Below are positions 5,863-12,688 of a stretch of DNA of 12,688 nt, in pieces; the stretch's first letter is position 1, and the number at the start of each line of letters is the position of its first letter. Under the pieces are notes generated by a model that did no database searches, was not told the origin of the DNA, and was given only the letters and a program-made list of their open reading frames with translations. Position numbers and translations under genes: made by a program. Source of the stretch: Clostridiaceae bacterium (GTDB taxonomy: Bacteria; Bacillota; Clostridia; Oscillospirales; Acutalibacteraceae). The stretch lies in the NCBI GenBank assembly GCA_904501895.1, contig CAJGCX010000043.1:1-12688 (forward strand). Reading direction: 5' to 3'.

Positions 5863-6402
5863 ATGAAGATTAAACTGACTGATTACTTAGAAAAAGCAGT
5901 TACAGCTGAGGCTGTAGTAAGAAGAATCGCTTTTTATTTACTTATGATATGTGTTTTCTTATGCTTGATTTTCTTTAAATTGAATGAAATAAATCAAACT
6001 ATTCTGGACGTAAATGAGCCAATCTTATCAAGTGTGAGAACTGAAGAAAACGAAAGTGTTCAAGGCGTTTTCGTGGAAGATAACGATAATATCATTGGTG
6101 ATGTCTTACCTTTGTATAATGATTTAACAGAAACAGAAACTAAGGAATCGGCGCCAGAATCCACAACAAAGAATTTGAATAATACAACAGACAAGCATAC
6201 GGACGAAACTACAAATTCACACGACAACTCCAAAAAATCTGACTTTGTTATCAATGTAAATAGCAAGAAAATCCATTATGCTGATTGCACATTTGTAAGC
6301 AGAATGAAGGAAGAAAACAGAAAATCTATTCAATTAAGTGATAAGGAATTAAATGAATATATAAATAATGGCTACAAATTATGTAGCACATGTGGAGGTT
6401 AA
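5863..6402 (+). CDS. Membrane-anchored protein with C-terminal putative Zn-binding His-Cys3 domain
   Basis: A protein of 179 residues of unknown function. A single hydrophobic helix at about 22-40 follows Arg20-Arg21, so the positive-inside rule puts the rest outside the cell. Residues about 88-126 are a Thr/Asn/Ser/Glu/Lys-rich linker of low complexity. The last 50 residues form a compact domain, VNSKKIHYADC to YKLCSTCGG, with His138, Cys142, Cys174 and Cys177 (H-x3-C then C-x2-C), which probably binds zinc. This arrangement resembles the small domain found in Ada-type metal-binding proteins and at the end of many secreted thermonuclease-like or DNA-entry proteins. The GGAGG for deoC lies within its last codons, and it is the first gene of the deo operon, so a link to external DNA or nucleosides is an inference from context only. 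Confidence 0.75.
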   Translation: MKIKLTDYLEKAVTAEAVVRRIAFYLLMICVFLCLIFFKLNEINQTILDVNEPILSSVRTEENESVQGVFVEDNDNIIGDVLPLYNDLTETETKESAPESTTKNLNNTTDKHTDETTNSHDNSKKSDFVINVNSKKIHYADCTFVSRMKEENRKSIQLSDKELNEYINNGYKLCSTCGG

Positions 6403-6406
6403 AATA

Positions 6407-7072
6407 ATGAACATCAAGGAAGTTTTATCAAAGGTTGACCATACTTTATTATCACAAAATGCTACTTGGGAAGAAATCAAAGCAATTTGTGATGACGGAA
6501 TGAAATATGAAACTGCCTCTGTTTGTATTCCTGCTTCATTCGTTAAGCAAGCAAAGGAATACGTTGGTGAAAAACTTCCAATTTGTACTGTTGTTGGTTT
6601 TCCAAACGGATATTCAACAACTGCAACAAAGATTTTTGAAACTGCAGACGCAGTTAAAAACGGTGCAGATGAAATTGATATGGTTATAAATGTTGGTTGG
6701 TTAAAGGATAAGAAATATGATGAAATCCTTAATGAAATCAATGAAATTAAAGTTGCTTGTAATGGCAAGATTTTAAAGGTTATTATTGAAACATGTCTTC
6801 TTACTGATGAAGAAAAAATTAAAATGTGTGAAATTGTGTCTACGTCAGATGCTGATTTCATTAAAACATCTACAGGCTTTTCTACAGGTGGTGCTACAAA
6901 GGCTGATATTGAGCTTTTTGCTAAACATACTGCTAACGGCAAGAAAATCAAGGCTGCAGGTGGAATTGCTTCAATAGAAGATGCTGAGGATTTTATAAAT
7001 CTCGGTGCATCAAGATTAGGAACAAGCAGAATTGTTAAAATCGTTAAAAATGAACAAGGCAGTGGATATTAA
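6407..7072 (+). CDS. deoC: Deoxyribose-phosphate aldolase
   Basis: This 221-residue class I aldolase (EC 4.1.2.4) splits 2-deoxy-D-ribose 5-phosphate into acetaldehyde and D-glyceraldehyde 3-phosphate in the cytoplasm. Catalytic residues are visible: the Schiff-base Lys153 in FIKTSTGF, Asp91 in DEIDMVIN, and the proton-relay Lys182 in IKAAGGI. VDHTLL at 10-15 and TVVGFPNG at 61-68 are family signatures. The frame extends further upstream, but the ATG at 6407 has GGAGG 8 bases before it and gives the usual N-terminus, so it is chosen. The stop overlaps the deoB ATG (TAATG). It is the final step of the pathway encoded by the following genes. Confidence 0.97.
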   Translation: MNIKEVLSKVDHTLLSQNATWEEIKAICDDGMKYETASVCIPASFVKQAKEYVGEKLPICTVVGFPNGYSTTATKIFETADAVKNGADEIDMVINVGWLKDKKYDEILNEINEIKVACNGKILKVIIETCLLTDEEKIKMCEIVSTSDADFIKTSTGFSTGGATKADIELFAKHTANGKKIKAAGGIASIEDAEDFINLGASRLGTSRIVKIVKNEQGSGY

Positions 7073-8193
7073 TGAAATATAAAAGAATATTTTTAATTGT
7101 TCTTGATAGCTTTGGAATTGGCAATGCTCCCGATGCTGAAAAATTCGGTGATTCAGGTGCAAACACACTTAAAAGCATTTCAAAATCAGATGAATTCAGA
7201 ATAAACAATTTATCAAAATTAGGTCTTTGTAACATTGATGGTGTTGATTTGAAAAACAATGACTCACCTATTGGCAAATATGGTGCAATTCAGGAATTGT
7301 CAAACGGTAAGGACACCACAATCGGTCATTTTGAAATTGCGGGAATTGTCTCAGAAAAACCAATGCCAACCTACCCTGACGGATTCCCCGAGGATATTAT
7401 CAAGGAATTTGAAAAGCAAACAGGCTGTGGAACACTTTGTAATAAGCCATATTCAGGCACACAGGTTATTGCAGATTTCGGTGAAGAGCACATTAAAACA
7501 GGAAAACTGATTGTTTATACATCTGCTGACAGCGTTTTTCAGATTGCTGCACACACAGATGTTGTACCACTTGAAAAGCTGTATGAATATTGCAGAATTG
7601 CAAGAAAAATATTAGTAGGAGAACACGCTGTTGGTCGTGTTATTGCAAGACCGTTTACAGGTAAATTCCCATTTACAAGAACAGCAGACAGACACGATTT
7701 TTCAGTAGAGCCACCCGAAAGCACAATGCTTGATATATTAAAAGACAATAACTATGATGTAATTTCAGTTGGTAAAATTGCAGATATATTCGCTGATTGT
7801 GGAATTACAGAAAAGCATTACACTCACTCAAACAATGAGGGTATGTCAATTACTCTTGAAACGTCAAATAAAGATTTTACGGGCTTGTGTTTTACAAATC
7901 TTGTTGATTTTGATATGAAGTACGGTCACAGACGAGATGTTGACGGTTATGCAAATGCTATCAGCGAATTTGATAATTGGTTAAATGAATTTATACCTAA
8001 TATGAAAAATGATGATTTGTTGATTATTACTGCTGACCACGGTTGTGACCCTGCATTTAAAGGCACAGACCACACAAGAGAACAAGTGCCGATACTCATT
8101 TATTCAAAAGATATCATTCCTGAAAATCTTGGCACTATTAAGGGATATAACTATATCAGCAATATTGTTCTTGATAATTTTAACTTAAGGTGA
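7072..8193 (+). CDS. deoB: Phosphopentomutase
   Basis: This 373-residue enzyme (EC 5.4.2.7) interconverts (deoxy)ribose 1-phosphate and 5-phosphate, feeding the product of Pdp to DeoC. It belongs to the alkaline-phosphatase superfamily and needs two Mn ions. Metal and catalytic residues can be matched to the Bacillus cereus enzyme: Asp12 in VLDSFGIG, the phosphorylated Thr82 in GKDTTIGH, Asp281 and His286 in FDMKYGHRRD, Asp322-His323 in TADHG, and His334 in TDHTRE. The last five are each exactly five lower than in B. cereus. The cap domain lies between about residues 100 and 215. The length is slightly below the usual 390. The start overlaps the deoC stop by one base. Confidence 0.97.
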   Translation: MKYKRIFLIVLDSFGIGNAPDAEKFGDSGANTLKSISKSDEFRINNLSKLGLCNIDGVDLKNNDSPIGKYGAIQELSNGKDTTIGHFEIAGIVSEKPMPTYPDGFPEDIIKEFEKQTGCGTLCNKPYSGTQVIADFGEEHIKTGKLIVYTSADSVFQIAAHTDVVPLEKLYEYCRIARKILVGEHAVGRVIARPFTGKFPFTRTADRHDFSVEPPESTMLDILKDNNYDVISVGKIADIFADCGITEKHYTHSNNEGMSITLETSNKDFTGLCFTNLVDFDMKYGHRRDVDGYANAISEFDNWLNEFIPNMKNDDLLIITADHGCDPAFKGTDHTREQVPILIYSKDIIPENLGTIKGYNYISNIVLDNFNLR

Positions 8194-8197
8194 TTTG

Positions 8198-8608
8198 ATG
8201 GATAAAAAAGACCTTTTTAAGCTCGCAATTAAGGCTATGAAAAACTCCTACGCACCATATTCGGAATACAATGTTGGTGCTGCCTTACTTTGCAAAAATG
8301 GAAATATATTTAAAGGATGTAACATTGAAAATGCGTCGTATTCAGTAACAAATTGTGCTGAAAGAACTGCACTTTTCTCTGCCATTGCAAATGGTGAAAG
8401 AGAGTTCTCTGCAATTTGTGTGGTCGGTGGTAAAAACGGTGAAATTACTGACTATGCTTTTCCTTGTGGAGTCTGCAGACAGGCATTATCTGAATTCTGT
8501 GACAGTGATTTTAAAATATTTGTGGGTAAAAATGAAGATGATATAAAGGAATTTACTTTAGAAAACCTTCTCCCCTGTTCATTTGACAAATCAAAATTAG
8601 GTGAATAA
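8198..8608 (+). CDS. cdd: Cytidine deaminase
   Basis: This 136-residue homotetrameric-type cytidine deaminase (EC 3.5.4.5) hydrolyses cytidine and deoxycytidine to uridine and deoxyuridine. The zinc site is complete: Cys53 and catalytic Glu55 in NCAERTA, Cys90 and Cys93 in PCGVCRQ. SYAPYSEYNVGAA at 17-29 and GCNIENASY at 40-48 form the substrate-binding part. The frame can also begin at a TTG three bases earlier, but the ATG at 8198 is preferred, with AAGGTGA overlapping the deoB stop just upstream. Its products are the substrates of the next gene, pdp. Confidence 0.97.
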   Translation: MDKKDLFKLAIKAMKNSYAPYSEYNVGAALLCKNGNIFKGCNIENASYSVTNCAERTALFSAIANGEREFSAICVVGGKNGEITDYAFPCGVCRQALSEFCDSDFKIFVGKNEDDIKEFTLENLLPCSFDKSKLGE

Positions 8609-8609
8609 T

Positions 8610-9911
8610 ATGAGAATTTACGATATAATTGCTAAAAAGCGTGACGGACAAAAGCTTACAAAAGAGGAAATTGACTTCTTTGTGCAGGAATACACAAAGG
8701 ATAATATTGAGGATTATCAAGCATCAGCATTATTAATGGCAACATTTATTAACGGCATGGATGAGGAAGAAACTGTTAATCTTACTGAAAGTATGGCTCG
8801 TTCAGGTGATATGCTCGATTTATCACCAATTGACGGAATTACTGCAGACAAGCACTCCACAGGTGGTGTTGGTGATAAAACATCACTTGTTGTTGCACCA
8901 ATATGTGCTTCACTTGGCGTAAAAATGGCAAAAATGAGTGGTCGTGGACTCGGTCATACAGGTGGTACAATTGACAAGCTTGAAAGCATTGAAGGATATA
9001 ATACATCAATTGATACTGATGCATTTTTCAAGCAGGTAAACGAAATCGGAATTGCACTCATTGGTCAGACAGGGAATTTAGCACCTGCTGACAAAAAGAT
9101 TTACGCTTTAAGAGACGTTACAGCAACTGTGGGTAACATTTCACTTATTGCATCAAGCATTATGAGTAAGAAAATTGCTGCAGGAGCTAAAAATATTGTT
9201 CTTGATGTTAAGTGTGGTAGTGGTGCTTTTATGAAGGATGAGGAAAGTGCTACCCAGCTTGCTGAAACAATGGTTAAAATCGGTAAGAAATGTGGTCGTA
9301 ATATGGCTGCAGTTATTACAAATATGGATATTCCACTTGGGGCAAATGTTGGTAATGCACTTGAAATTAAAGAGGTTGTTGACATTCTCAATAACAAGGG
9401 TGATGAGCAGTTAAGGGAATTATGTCTTGTTCTTTCTGCAACTATTTTGAGTATCTCTTATAATTGGAATTATAAAGAGGCTTATAAGAAGGCTGAAAAC
9501 GCTTTGGTTGACGGCTCTGCATTGAATAAACTTAAAGAATTAGTTTCTGCACAAGGTGGAAATGCAGATATGATTGACAATCCTGACCTTTTACCTGAGT
9601 GTAAAAAATCACTTGAGATTCTTGCTCACGAAAACGGATATATCCAAAGCATTGATTCAAAAATTGTCGGTGATAGTGCAGTTTTACTCGGTGCAGGTCG
9701 TGAAAAGAAAAGTGACACGATTGACTACGGTGCAGGAATTGTGCTTTATAAAAAGACTTGTGACGAAGTAAAAATCGGTGACACAATCGCAATTCTTTAT
9801 GCTGAAGACGACAAACGACTTAAAAATGCAGAAAAGCTTTTCAACACCTCATTTAAAATCGGTAAAGAAAAGCCTGAAATGAAACCATTGATTTATAAAA
9901 CGATAATGTAA
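8610..9911 (+). CDS. pdp: Pyrimidine-nucleoside phosphorylase
   Basis: This 433-residue enzyme (EC 2.4.2.2) phosphorolyses uridine, deoxyuridine and thymidine to a base and (deoxy)ribose 1-phosphate. It has the small helical domain (about 1-65), the phosphate-binding ADKHSTGGVGDKTS at 79-92, and the family signature SGRGLGHTGGTIDKLE at 110-125. The C-terminal alpha/beta domain ends LIYKTIM, close to Bacillus and Geobacillus PyNP. Lys108, just before MSGRG, matches the lysine of bispecific PyNP, where Escherichia coli thymidine phosphorylase (DeoA) has Met111, so pdp is favoured over deoA. A GTG nine bases upstream is in frame, but the ATG at 8610, with AGGTGA before it and one base after the cdd stop, is the normal start. 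It is the last gene of the operon. Confidence 0.95.
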   Translation: MRIYDIIAKKRDGQKLTKEEIDFFVQEYTKDNIEDYQASALLMATFINGMDEEETVNLTESMARSGDMLDLSPIDGITADKHSTGGVGDKTSLVVAPICASLGVKMAKMSGRGLGHTGGTIDKLESIEGYNTSIDTDAFFKQVNEIGIALIGQTGNLAPADKKIYALRDVTATVGNISLIASSIMSKKIAAGAKNIVLDVKCGSGAFMKDEESATQLAETMVKIGKKCGRNMAAVITNMDIPLGANVGNALEIKEVVDILNNKGDEQLRELCLVLSATILSISYNWNYKEAYKKAENALVDGSALNKLKELVSAQGGNADMIDNPDLLPECKKSLEILAHENGYIQSIDSKIVGDSAVLLGAGREKKSDTIDYGAGIVLYKKTCDEVKIGDTIAILYAEDDKRLKNAEKLFNTSFKIGKEKPEMKPLIYKTIM

Positions 9912-9950
9912 TTAATAGCGGCGGGAGCAAGCCCCCGCCCTACACTAATT
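9910..9950. repeat. GC-rich palindromic element, possible interspersed repeat
   Basis: Immediately after the pdp stop lies an imperfect palindrome with a GC core, GGCGGG at 9920-9925 pairing with CCCGCC at 9934-9939 around GCAAGC. Outer arms are weaker, ending in AATTA (9910-9914) and TAATT (9946-9950). The core is far richer in G+C than its surroundings and lacks a T-run, so it is not a classic terminator. It resembles the short palindromic repeats scattered between genes in some Clostridia, but only one copy is in this window. Confidence 0.5.
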
Positions 9951-9963
9951 TATGAAAAAAATT

Positions 9964-9998
9964 AAGGAAAGATATGAGTTTTCATATCTTTCCTTTTG
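9964..9998. terminator. Bidirectional terminator shared by pdp and bioY
   Basis: A perfect 14-base-pair stem (9964-9977 against 9982-9995, loop of 4) has TTTT ending the right arm on the plus strand and a seven-base T-run within AATTTTTTTC on the minus strand, so it can stop transcripts from both sides. The right arm includes the last codons and TGA of bioY. Confidence 0.85.
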
Positions 9999-10542
9999 TT
10001 ATATATGGTCGGATTTTATATGCTGAAAGTGAAGATAAAACAACGCAGACTATTTCTTTTGGTAAAAATGGCAGGAATACTGTCTGAATAAACCAAACCC
10101 AAGAATAATTGTTATTATTATGTACATTTGTGATGAGTGCAAAATAAAAAATGCCGATTATGTAGATTATTGTAATACCAAGCAGAGAAATTGCTACATA
10201 TTGCCACAATTTGCGACTTTTGAGTTTTTCAGCAATGGCACTAATTGATACTGTTGCAATCAAAAAGCCAACTATGAAGCCAAAGTTAGGCGTTAGAATA
10301 TATCCTAATCCCCCACCACCTGAAAAAATCGGTAATCCGATAAGACCAAGTGCTATATAAGTAAGTGTTGCTAGGGTTGATGCTTTTAATGGCAACACAA
10401 GTCCTGTAAGTAAAACGAAAAACGTCTGCAATGTAACTGGCATCATATTAGGCATTGGAATCCGTATAAACGAGCCTATGCAAATTAGTGTGCAGAATAA
10501 AGCTGATAATGTTAATGTTACGATTAAATTTCTTCTTTTCAT
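9982..10542 (-). CDS. bioY: Biotin transporter BioY (ECF S component)
   Basis: This 186-residue integral membrane protein with about six hydrophobic helices is the substrate-binding S component of a biotin ECF transporter. BioY signatures are IRIPMPNMMPVTLQTFF at 26-42 and GLPIFSGGGGLGYILTP at 69-85, which in known structures line the biotin pocket. The C-terminal FLPFLPKEIV stands where many homologs have PFIPGD. The ATG overlaps the birA stop by four bases (ATGA) and has GAGG upstream, so the two genes are coupled. No ECF A/A'/T genes are in the window, so it would depend on a shared energising module elsewhere or work alone. The gene ends inside the shared terminator stem. Confidence 0.95.
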   Translation of the reverse strand: MKRRNLIVTLTLSALFCTLICIGSFIRIPMPNMMPVTLQTFFVLLTGLVLPLKASTLATLTYIALGLIGLPIFSGGGGLGYILTPNFGFIVGFLIATVSISAIAEKLKSRKLWQYVAISLLGITIIYIIGIFYFALITNVHNNNNYSWVWFIQTVFLPFLPKEIVCVVLSSLSAYKIRPYITKGKI

Positions 10543-11306
10543 ACAAGCCTCACACTAACATCACCTGACGAAATTTCTTCGATTTCATCATTTTCATTTC
10601 TTACAAGCAAGTGACAATCATCTGTAATATCAATAACAGTTGCAGGTCGTGATGTATCACCTGAAATAATATTGATTTCCTTGCCTATTAAATATGAATA
10701 TTCTTTATATCTTTTTACAAAATCCGTGTCAATTCCATTATACATTTTGAAAAAGTTATTGACCACATCTGCAACGATTTTTTCCTTGATGTTTTCTTCG
10801 GTATTTCCCGGGAAAATCGCAGTTGCAATATCCTTTATATCATCAGGAAAACCATTTTCAGGTGCTATAACATTTATACCGATACCCACAACAGCGTAAT
10901 CGAGCATTTTATCCTTATTTATTGCACCCTCGGTAAGTATTCCACAGACCTTTTTACCGTCAATATAGACATCGTTTACCCACTTGATTTTAACATCGTT
11001 TTTATTGTATTTCATTACAGTTTCAGCAACTGAAACAGCAGCCATAACTGTCAGAAAAAGTGATTTTTCGGCAGAAAATTCTGGATATAAAAGTAAAGAA
11101 AAGTAGATTCCTGTACCATTTGGAGAATAAAAAGTACGACCCATTCTTCCCCTGCCACCTGTCTGACTGAGGGCTATAACGAGTTTGTTTTCCTTTTCAT
11201 TTCTTAAACCGATTTTCTTTAAATAATTATTTGTAGAATCAAGTTCATTAAAAATTTCTATATTCAGTTTTTGGTTTAAATATTGCTCTAATATTTTCTT
11301 ATCCAA
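10539..11306 (-). CDS. birA: Biotin--[acetyl-CoA carboxylase] ligase, group I (no HTH domain)
   Basis: This 255-residue enzyme (EC 6.3.4.15) activates biotin with ATP and attaches it to the carrier lysine of biotin-dependent carboxylases. Catalytic motifs are DSTN at 23-26, QTGGRGRMGR at 48-57 (adenylate-binding loop), KWVNDVY at 108-114, KKVCGILTE at 118-126 and VGIGINV at 140-146; a C-terminal SH3-like domain begins about residue 205. The catalytic domain starts almost at the N-terminus, so there is no winged-helix repressor domain. The frame is open back to 11366, but that point lies in the preceding terminator loop and upstream of a consensus promoter. The TTG at 11306 with GGTGAT nearby is preferred, although the predicted leader is very short. 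It is the first gene of birA-bioY. Confidence 0.93.
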   Translation of the reverse strand: MDKKILEQYLNQKLNIEIFNELDSTNNYLKKIGLRNEKENKLVIALSQTGGRGRMGRTFYSPNGTGIYFSLLLYPEFSAEKSLFLTVMAAVSVAETVMKYNKNDVKIKWVNDVYIDGKKVCGILTEGAINKDKMLDYAVVGIGINVIAPENGFPDDIKDIATAIFPGNTEENIKEKIVADVVNNFFKMYNGIDTDFVKRYKEYSYLIGKEINIISGDTSRPATVIDITDDCHLLVRNENDEIEEISSGDVSVRLV

Positions 11307-11322
11307 AATAATCACCAACGAT

Positions 11323-11351
11323 ATTATATATTGAAACATAGAATTATGCAA
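11323..11351 (-). promoter_or_regulatory. Promoter of the birA-bioY operon
   Basis: On the minus strand, -35 TTGCAT (11346-11351), exactly 17 bases, then a perfect -10 TATAAT (11323-11328). The start of transcription would fall near 11316, only about 10 bases before the proposed TTG start of birA and very close to an in-frame GTG at 11315. Confidence 0.7.
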
Positions 11352-11352
11352 G

Positions 11353-11375
11353 AAAAAAGGACTCAAACGAGTCCT
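11353..11375 (-). terminator. Intrinsic terminator of glycogen phosphorylase gene
   Basis: AGGACTC and GAGTCCT (11358-11364 against 11369-11375) form a 7-base-pair stem with a 4-base loop, followed on the minus strand by TTTTTT. It starts 6 bases past the stop codon at 11381. Confidence 0.85.
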
Positions 11376-11380
11376 AATTT

Positions 11381-12688
11381 TTATATATGCCAGATTTCTT
11401 CTGCATATTGTTTGATTGTTCTGTCCGATGAGAATTTTCCTGCATTACACATATTAAGCCAACACTTTTTGTAGAATTCTTTCTTATTCATGTAATCAGT
11501 ATTTACTCGTTTCTTTGCTTCAACATAATCGTTGAAATCAAGAAGAAGATAGTAATGGTCAGGCTTGTGCCAGCTTGCACCCTTAAGAATTGAGTCGTAA
11601 AGCTCTTTAAAGATTTTTGTTTTGTTATCTTTTAATGTGCCGTCAACAAGGGCATCAAGAACTCGTTTAATCTTTTCATCAGTTTCGTAAAGTTCTTTTG
11701 AAGAATATGTTTCCTTTATGTCTTCTATATCCTCAACACGAGCACCGAAAATGTAGTTATTCTCTTCCCCTGCTTCTTCAACGATTTCAATATTGGCACC
11801 GTCGAAAGTTCCAAGAGTTACTGCACCGTTGAGCATAAGTTTCATATTTCCTGTACCTGAAGCCTCTGTACCTGCTGTTGAAATCTGTTCACTGACGTCA
11901 CAGGCTGCAACAAGCTTTTCAGCATAAGAAACATTGTAATTCTTAACGAATACAACCTTGATATATTTTGAAACTTCCTTATCATTTTCAATAAGCTTTG
12001 CGATTTCATTGATAAGTTTGATAATACCCTTTGCACGAGCATATCCCGGCGCAGACTTTGCACCAAAAATAAATGTTGTTGGTGTGAAATCCTTCAATGT
12101 ACCTTCCTTGATTTCAAAGTAAAGTTCAAGAATTGCAAGTGCATTAAGTAACTGTCGTTTGTACTCGTGAAGTCGTTTAATCTGAATATCAAAAATTGAA
12201 TTTTCATCAATTTCTACACCATCGTTAGCTTTAATGTACTCAACTAACTGCTTTTTCTTTGCTTCTTTAATAGAAATAAATCTGTTGAGTACATTTTCAT
12301 CATCGGCATACTTTTCAAGGTCATTTAACTTGTCAAGATTTGTAACCCATTCATCACTACCTAAAAGCTCGGTAATGAGTGCTGATAATTCCTTGTTACA
12401 AAGCAACAGCCATCTTCTTTGTGTTATACCGTTTGTTTTATTCTGGAATTTTTCAGGGTAAAGCTCATACCAATCCTTTAAAACATCTACTTTAAGAATG
12501 TCAGTATGAATTCGTGCAACACCGTTTACATATTTTGAACAGAAAATTGCAAGATAAGCCATATGGACACGCTTATCCTGAATAATCTGCATTGTCTTTG
12601 CAGTTTCCTTGTCAACATTTGCATTTTTAAGCTCTTTTTTAAGCAAATCATCAAGCTGTTTAATAATGTCAACAACCTGTGGAATTGT
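11381..12688 (-). CDS. glgP: Glycogen/starch phosphorylase, N-terminus cut by window edge
   Basis: The C-terminal 435 residues of an alpha-glucan phosphorylase (EC 2.4.1.1, GT35) are present; the frame is open to the right edge. The enzyme releases glucose 1-phosphate from glycogen using pyridoxal phosphate. Visible landmarks are NGVARIHTDILK, the NKTNGITQRRWL substrate/phosphate region, QIKRLHEYKRQLLN, SEQISTAGTEASGTGN and the PLP-lysine signature GTGNMKLMLNGAVTLGTFDG. The usual consensus has NGITPRRW where this has NGITQRRW. The C-terminal tail, with HYYLLLDFNDYVEA and WLNMCNAGKFSSDRTIKQYA, is typical, so the end is complete. Roughly half of the protein is missing. The symbol follows the family; other glg genes are not in view. 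Confidence 0.95.
   Translation of the reverse strand, partial: TIPQVVDIIKQLDDLLKKELKNANVDKETAKTMQIIQDKRVHMAYLAIFCSKYVNGVARIHTDILKVDVLKDWYELYPEKFQNKTNGITQRRWLLLCNKELSALITELLGSDEWVTNLDKLNDLEKYADDENVLNRFISIKEAKKKQLVEYIKANDGVEIDENSIFDIQIKRLHEYKRQLLNALAILELYFEIKEGTLKDFTPTTFIFGAKSAPGYARAKGIIKLINEIAKLIENDKEVSKYIKVVFVKNYNVSYAEKLVAACDVSEQISTAGTEASGTGNMKLMLNGAVTLGTFDGANIEIVEEAGEENNYIFGARVEDIEDIKETYSSKELYETDEKIKRVLDALVDGTLKDNKTKIFKELYDSILKGASWHKPDHYYLLLDFNDYVEAKKRVNTDYMNKKEFYKKCWLNMCNAGKFSSDRTIKQYAEEIWHI

Noticed and set aside
6379..6951. Long open frame (190 codons) on the minus strand
   Set aside because: It lies antisense within deoC, which has all catalytic residues; no ribosome site or recognisable protein.
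9101..9397. Minus-strand open frames inside pdp and other shadow frames
   Set aside because: They lie wholly within genes with complete family motifs and have no independent support.
8610..9911. Annotation of the phosphorylase as thymidine phosphorylase deoA
   Set aside because: Lys108 before MSGRG, the operon context and the C-terminal LIYKTIM match Firmicutes PyNP (pdp); DeoA has Met at the corresponding place.
11328..11348. Third copy of the duplicated promoter sequence (TATATTGAAACATAG on the plus strand)
   Set aside because: Similarity stops after about 17 bases, the -10 half is missing and no plus-strand gene follows.

Overview
The window looks like chromosomal DNA of a low-G+C, endospore-forming Clostridia bacterium, probably an Oscillospirales/Ruminococcaceae-type gut anaerobe. 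This is inferred from a complete cotJABC spore-coat operon, a secreted dockerin protein with BspA-type repeats (typical of gut Ruminococcus and Eubacterium relatives), Firmicutes-type pyrimidine salvage genes, strong AGGAGG-like ribosome sites and AT-rich spacers. No tRNA, rRNA, CRISPR array, transposase or phage gene was seen.

Left third, all minus strand (1-4426). A truncated endonuclease/exonuclease/phosphatase-family gene sits at the left edge. Upstream of it are the small and large subunits of an aconitase-X (AcnX) enzyme, translationally coupled and with their own promoter. Then come a secreted LRR/dockerin protein with its own promoter, and the cotJA-cotJB-cotJC operon, which ends in a strong intrinsic terminator.

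Middle, plus strand (4496-9997). A lone family-2 glycosyltransferase has its own promoter and terminator. It is followed by a tight five-gene operon: a membrane-anchored protein with a putative Zn-binding tail, then deoC, deoB, cdd and pdp. The four enzymes form a complete route: Cdd deaminates (deoxy)cytidine, Pdp phosphorolyses (deoxy)uridine or thymidine, DeoB moves the phosphate from C1 to C5 of (deoxy)ribose, and DeoC cleaves deoxyribose-5-phosphate to acetaldehyde and glyceraldehyde-3-phosphate. The glycosyltransferase and the deo operon are driven by near-identical promoter sequences (38 of 44 bases).

Right third, minus strand (9982-12688). bioY (biotin ECF transporter S component) and birA (biotin protein ligase without a DNA-binding domain) form a two-gene biotin operon that converges on the deo operon across a shared bidirectional terminator. 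At the right edge is the C-terminal part of glycogen phosphorylase, closed by its own terminator.

Most of the window is ordinary metabolism and sporulation. The items most worth a second look are the AcnX pair with non-consensus motifs and no pathway neighbours, the uncharacterised membrane protein leading the nucleoside-salvage operon, the duplicated promoter, and a GC-rich interspersed-repeat-like palindrome after pdp. No clearly new multi-gene system is evident.
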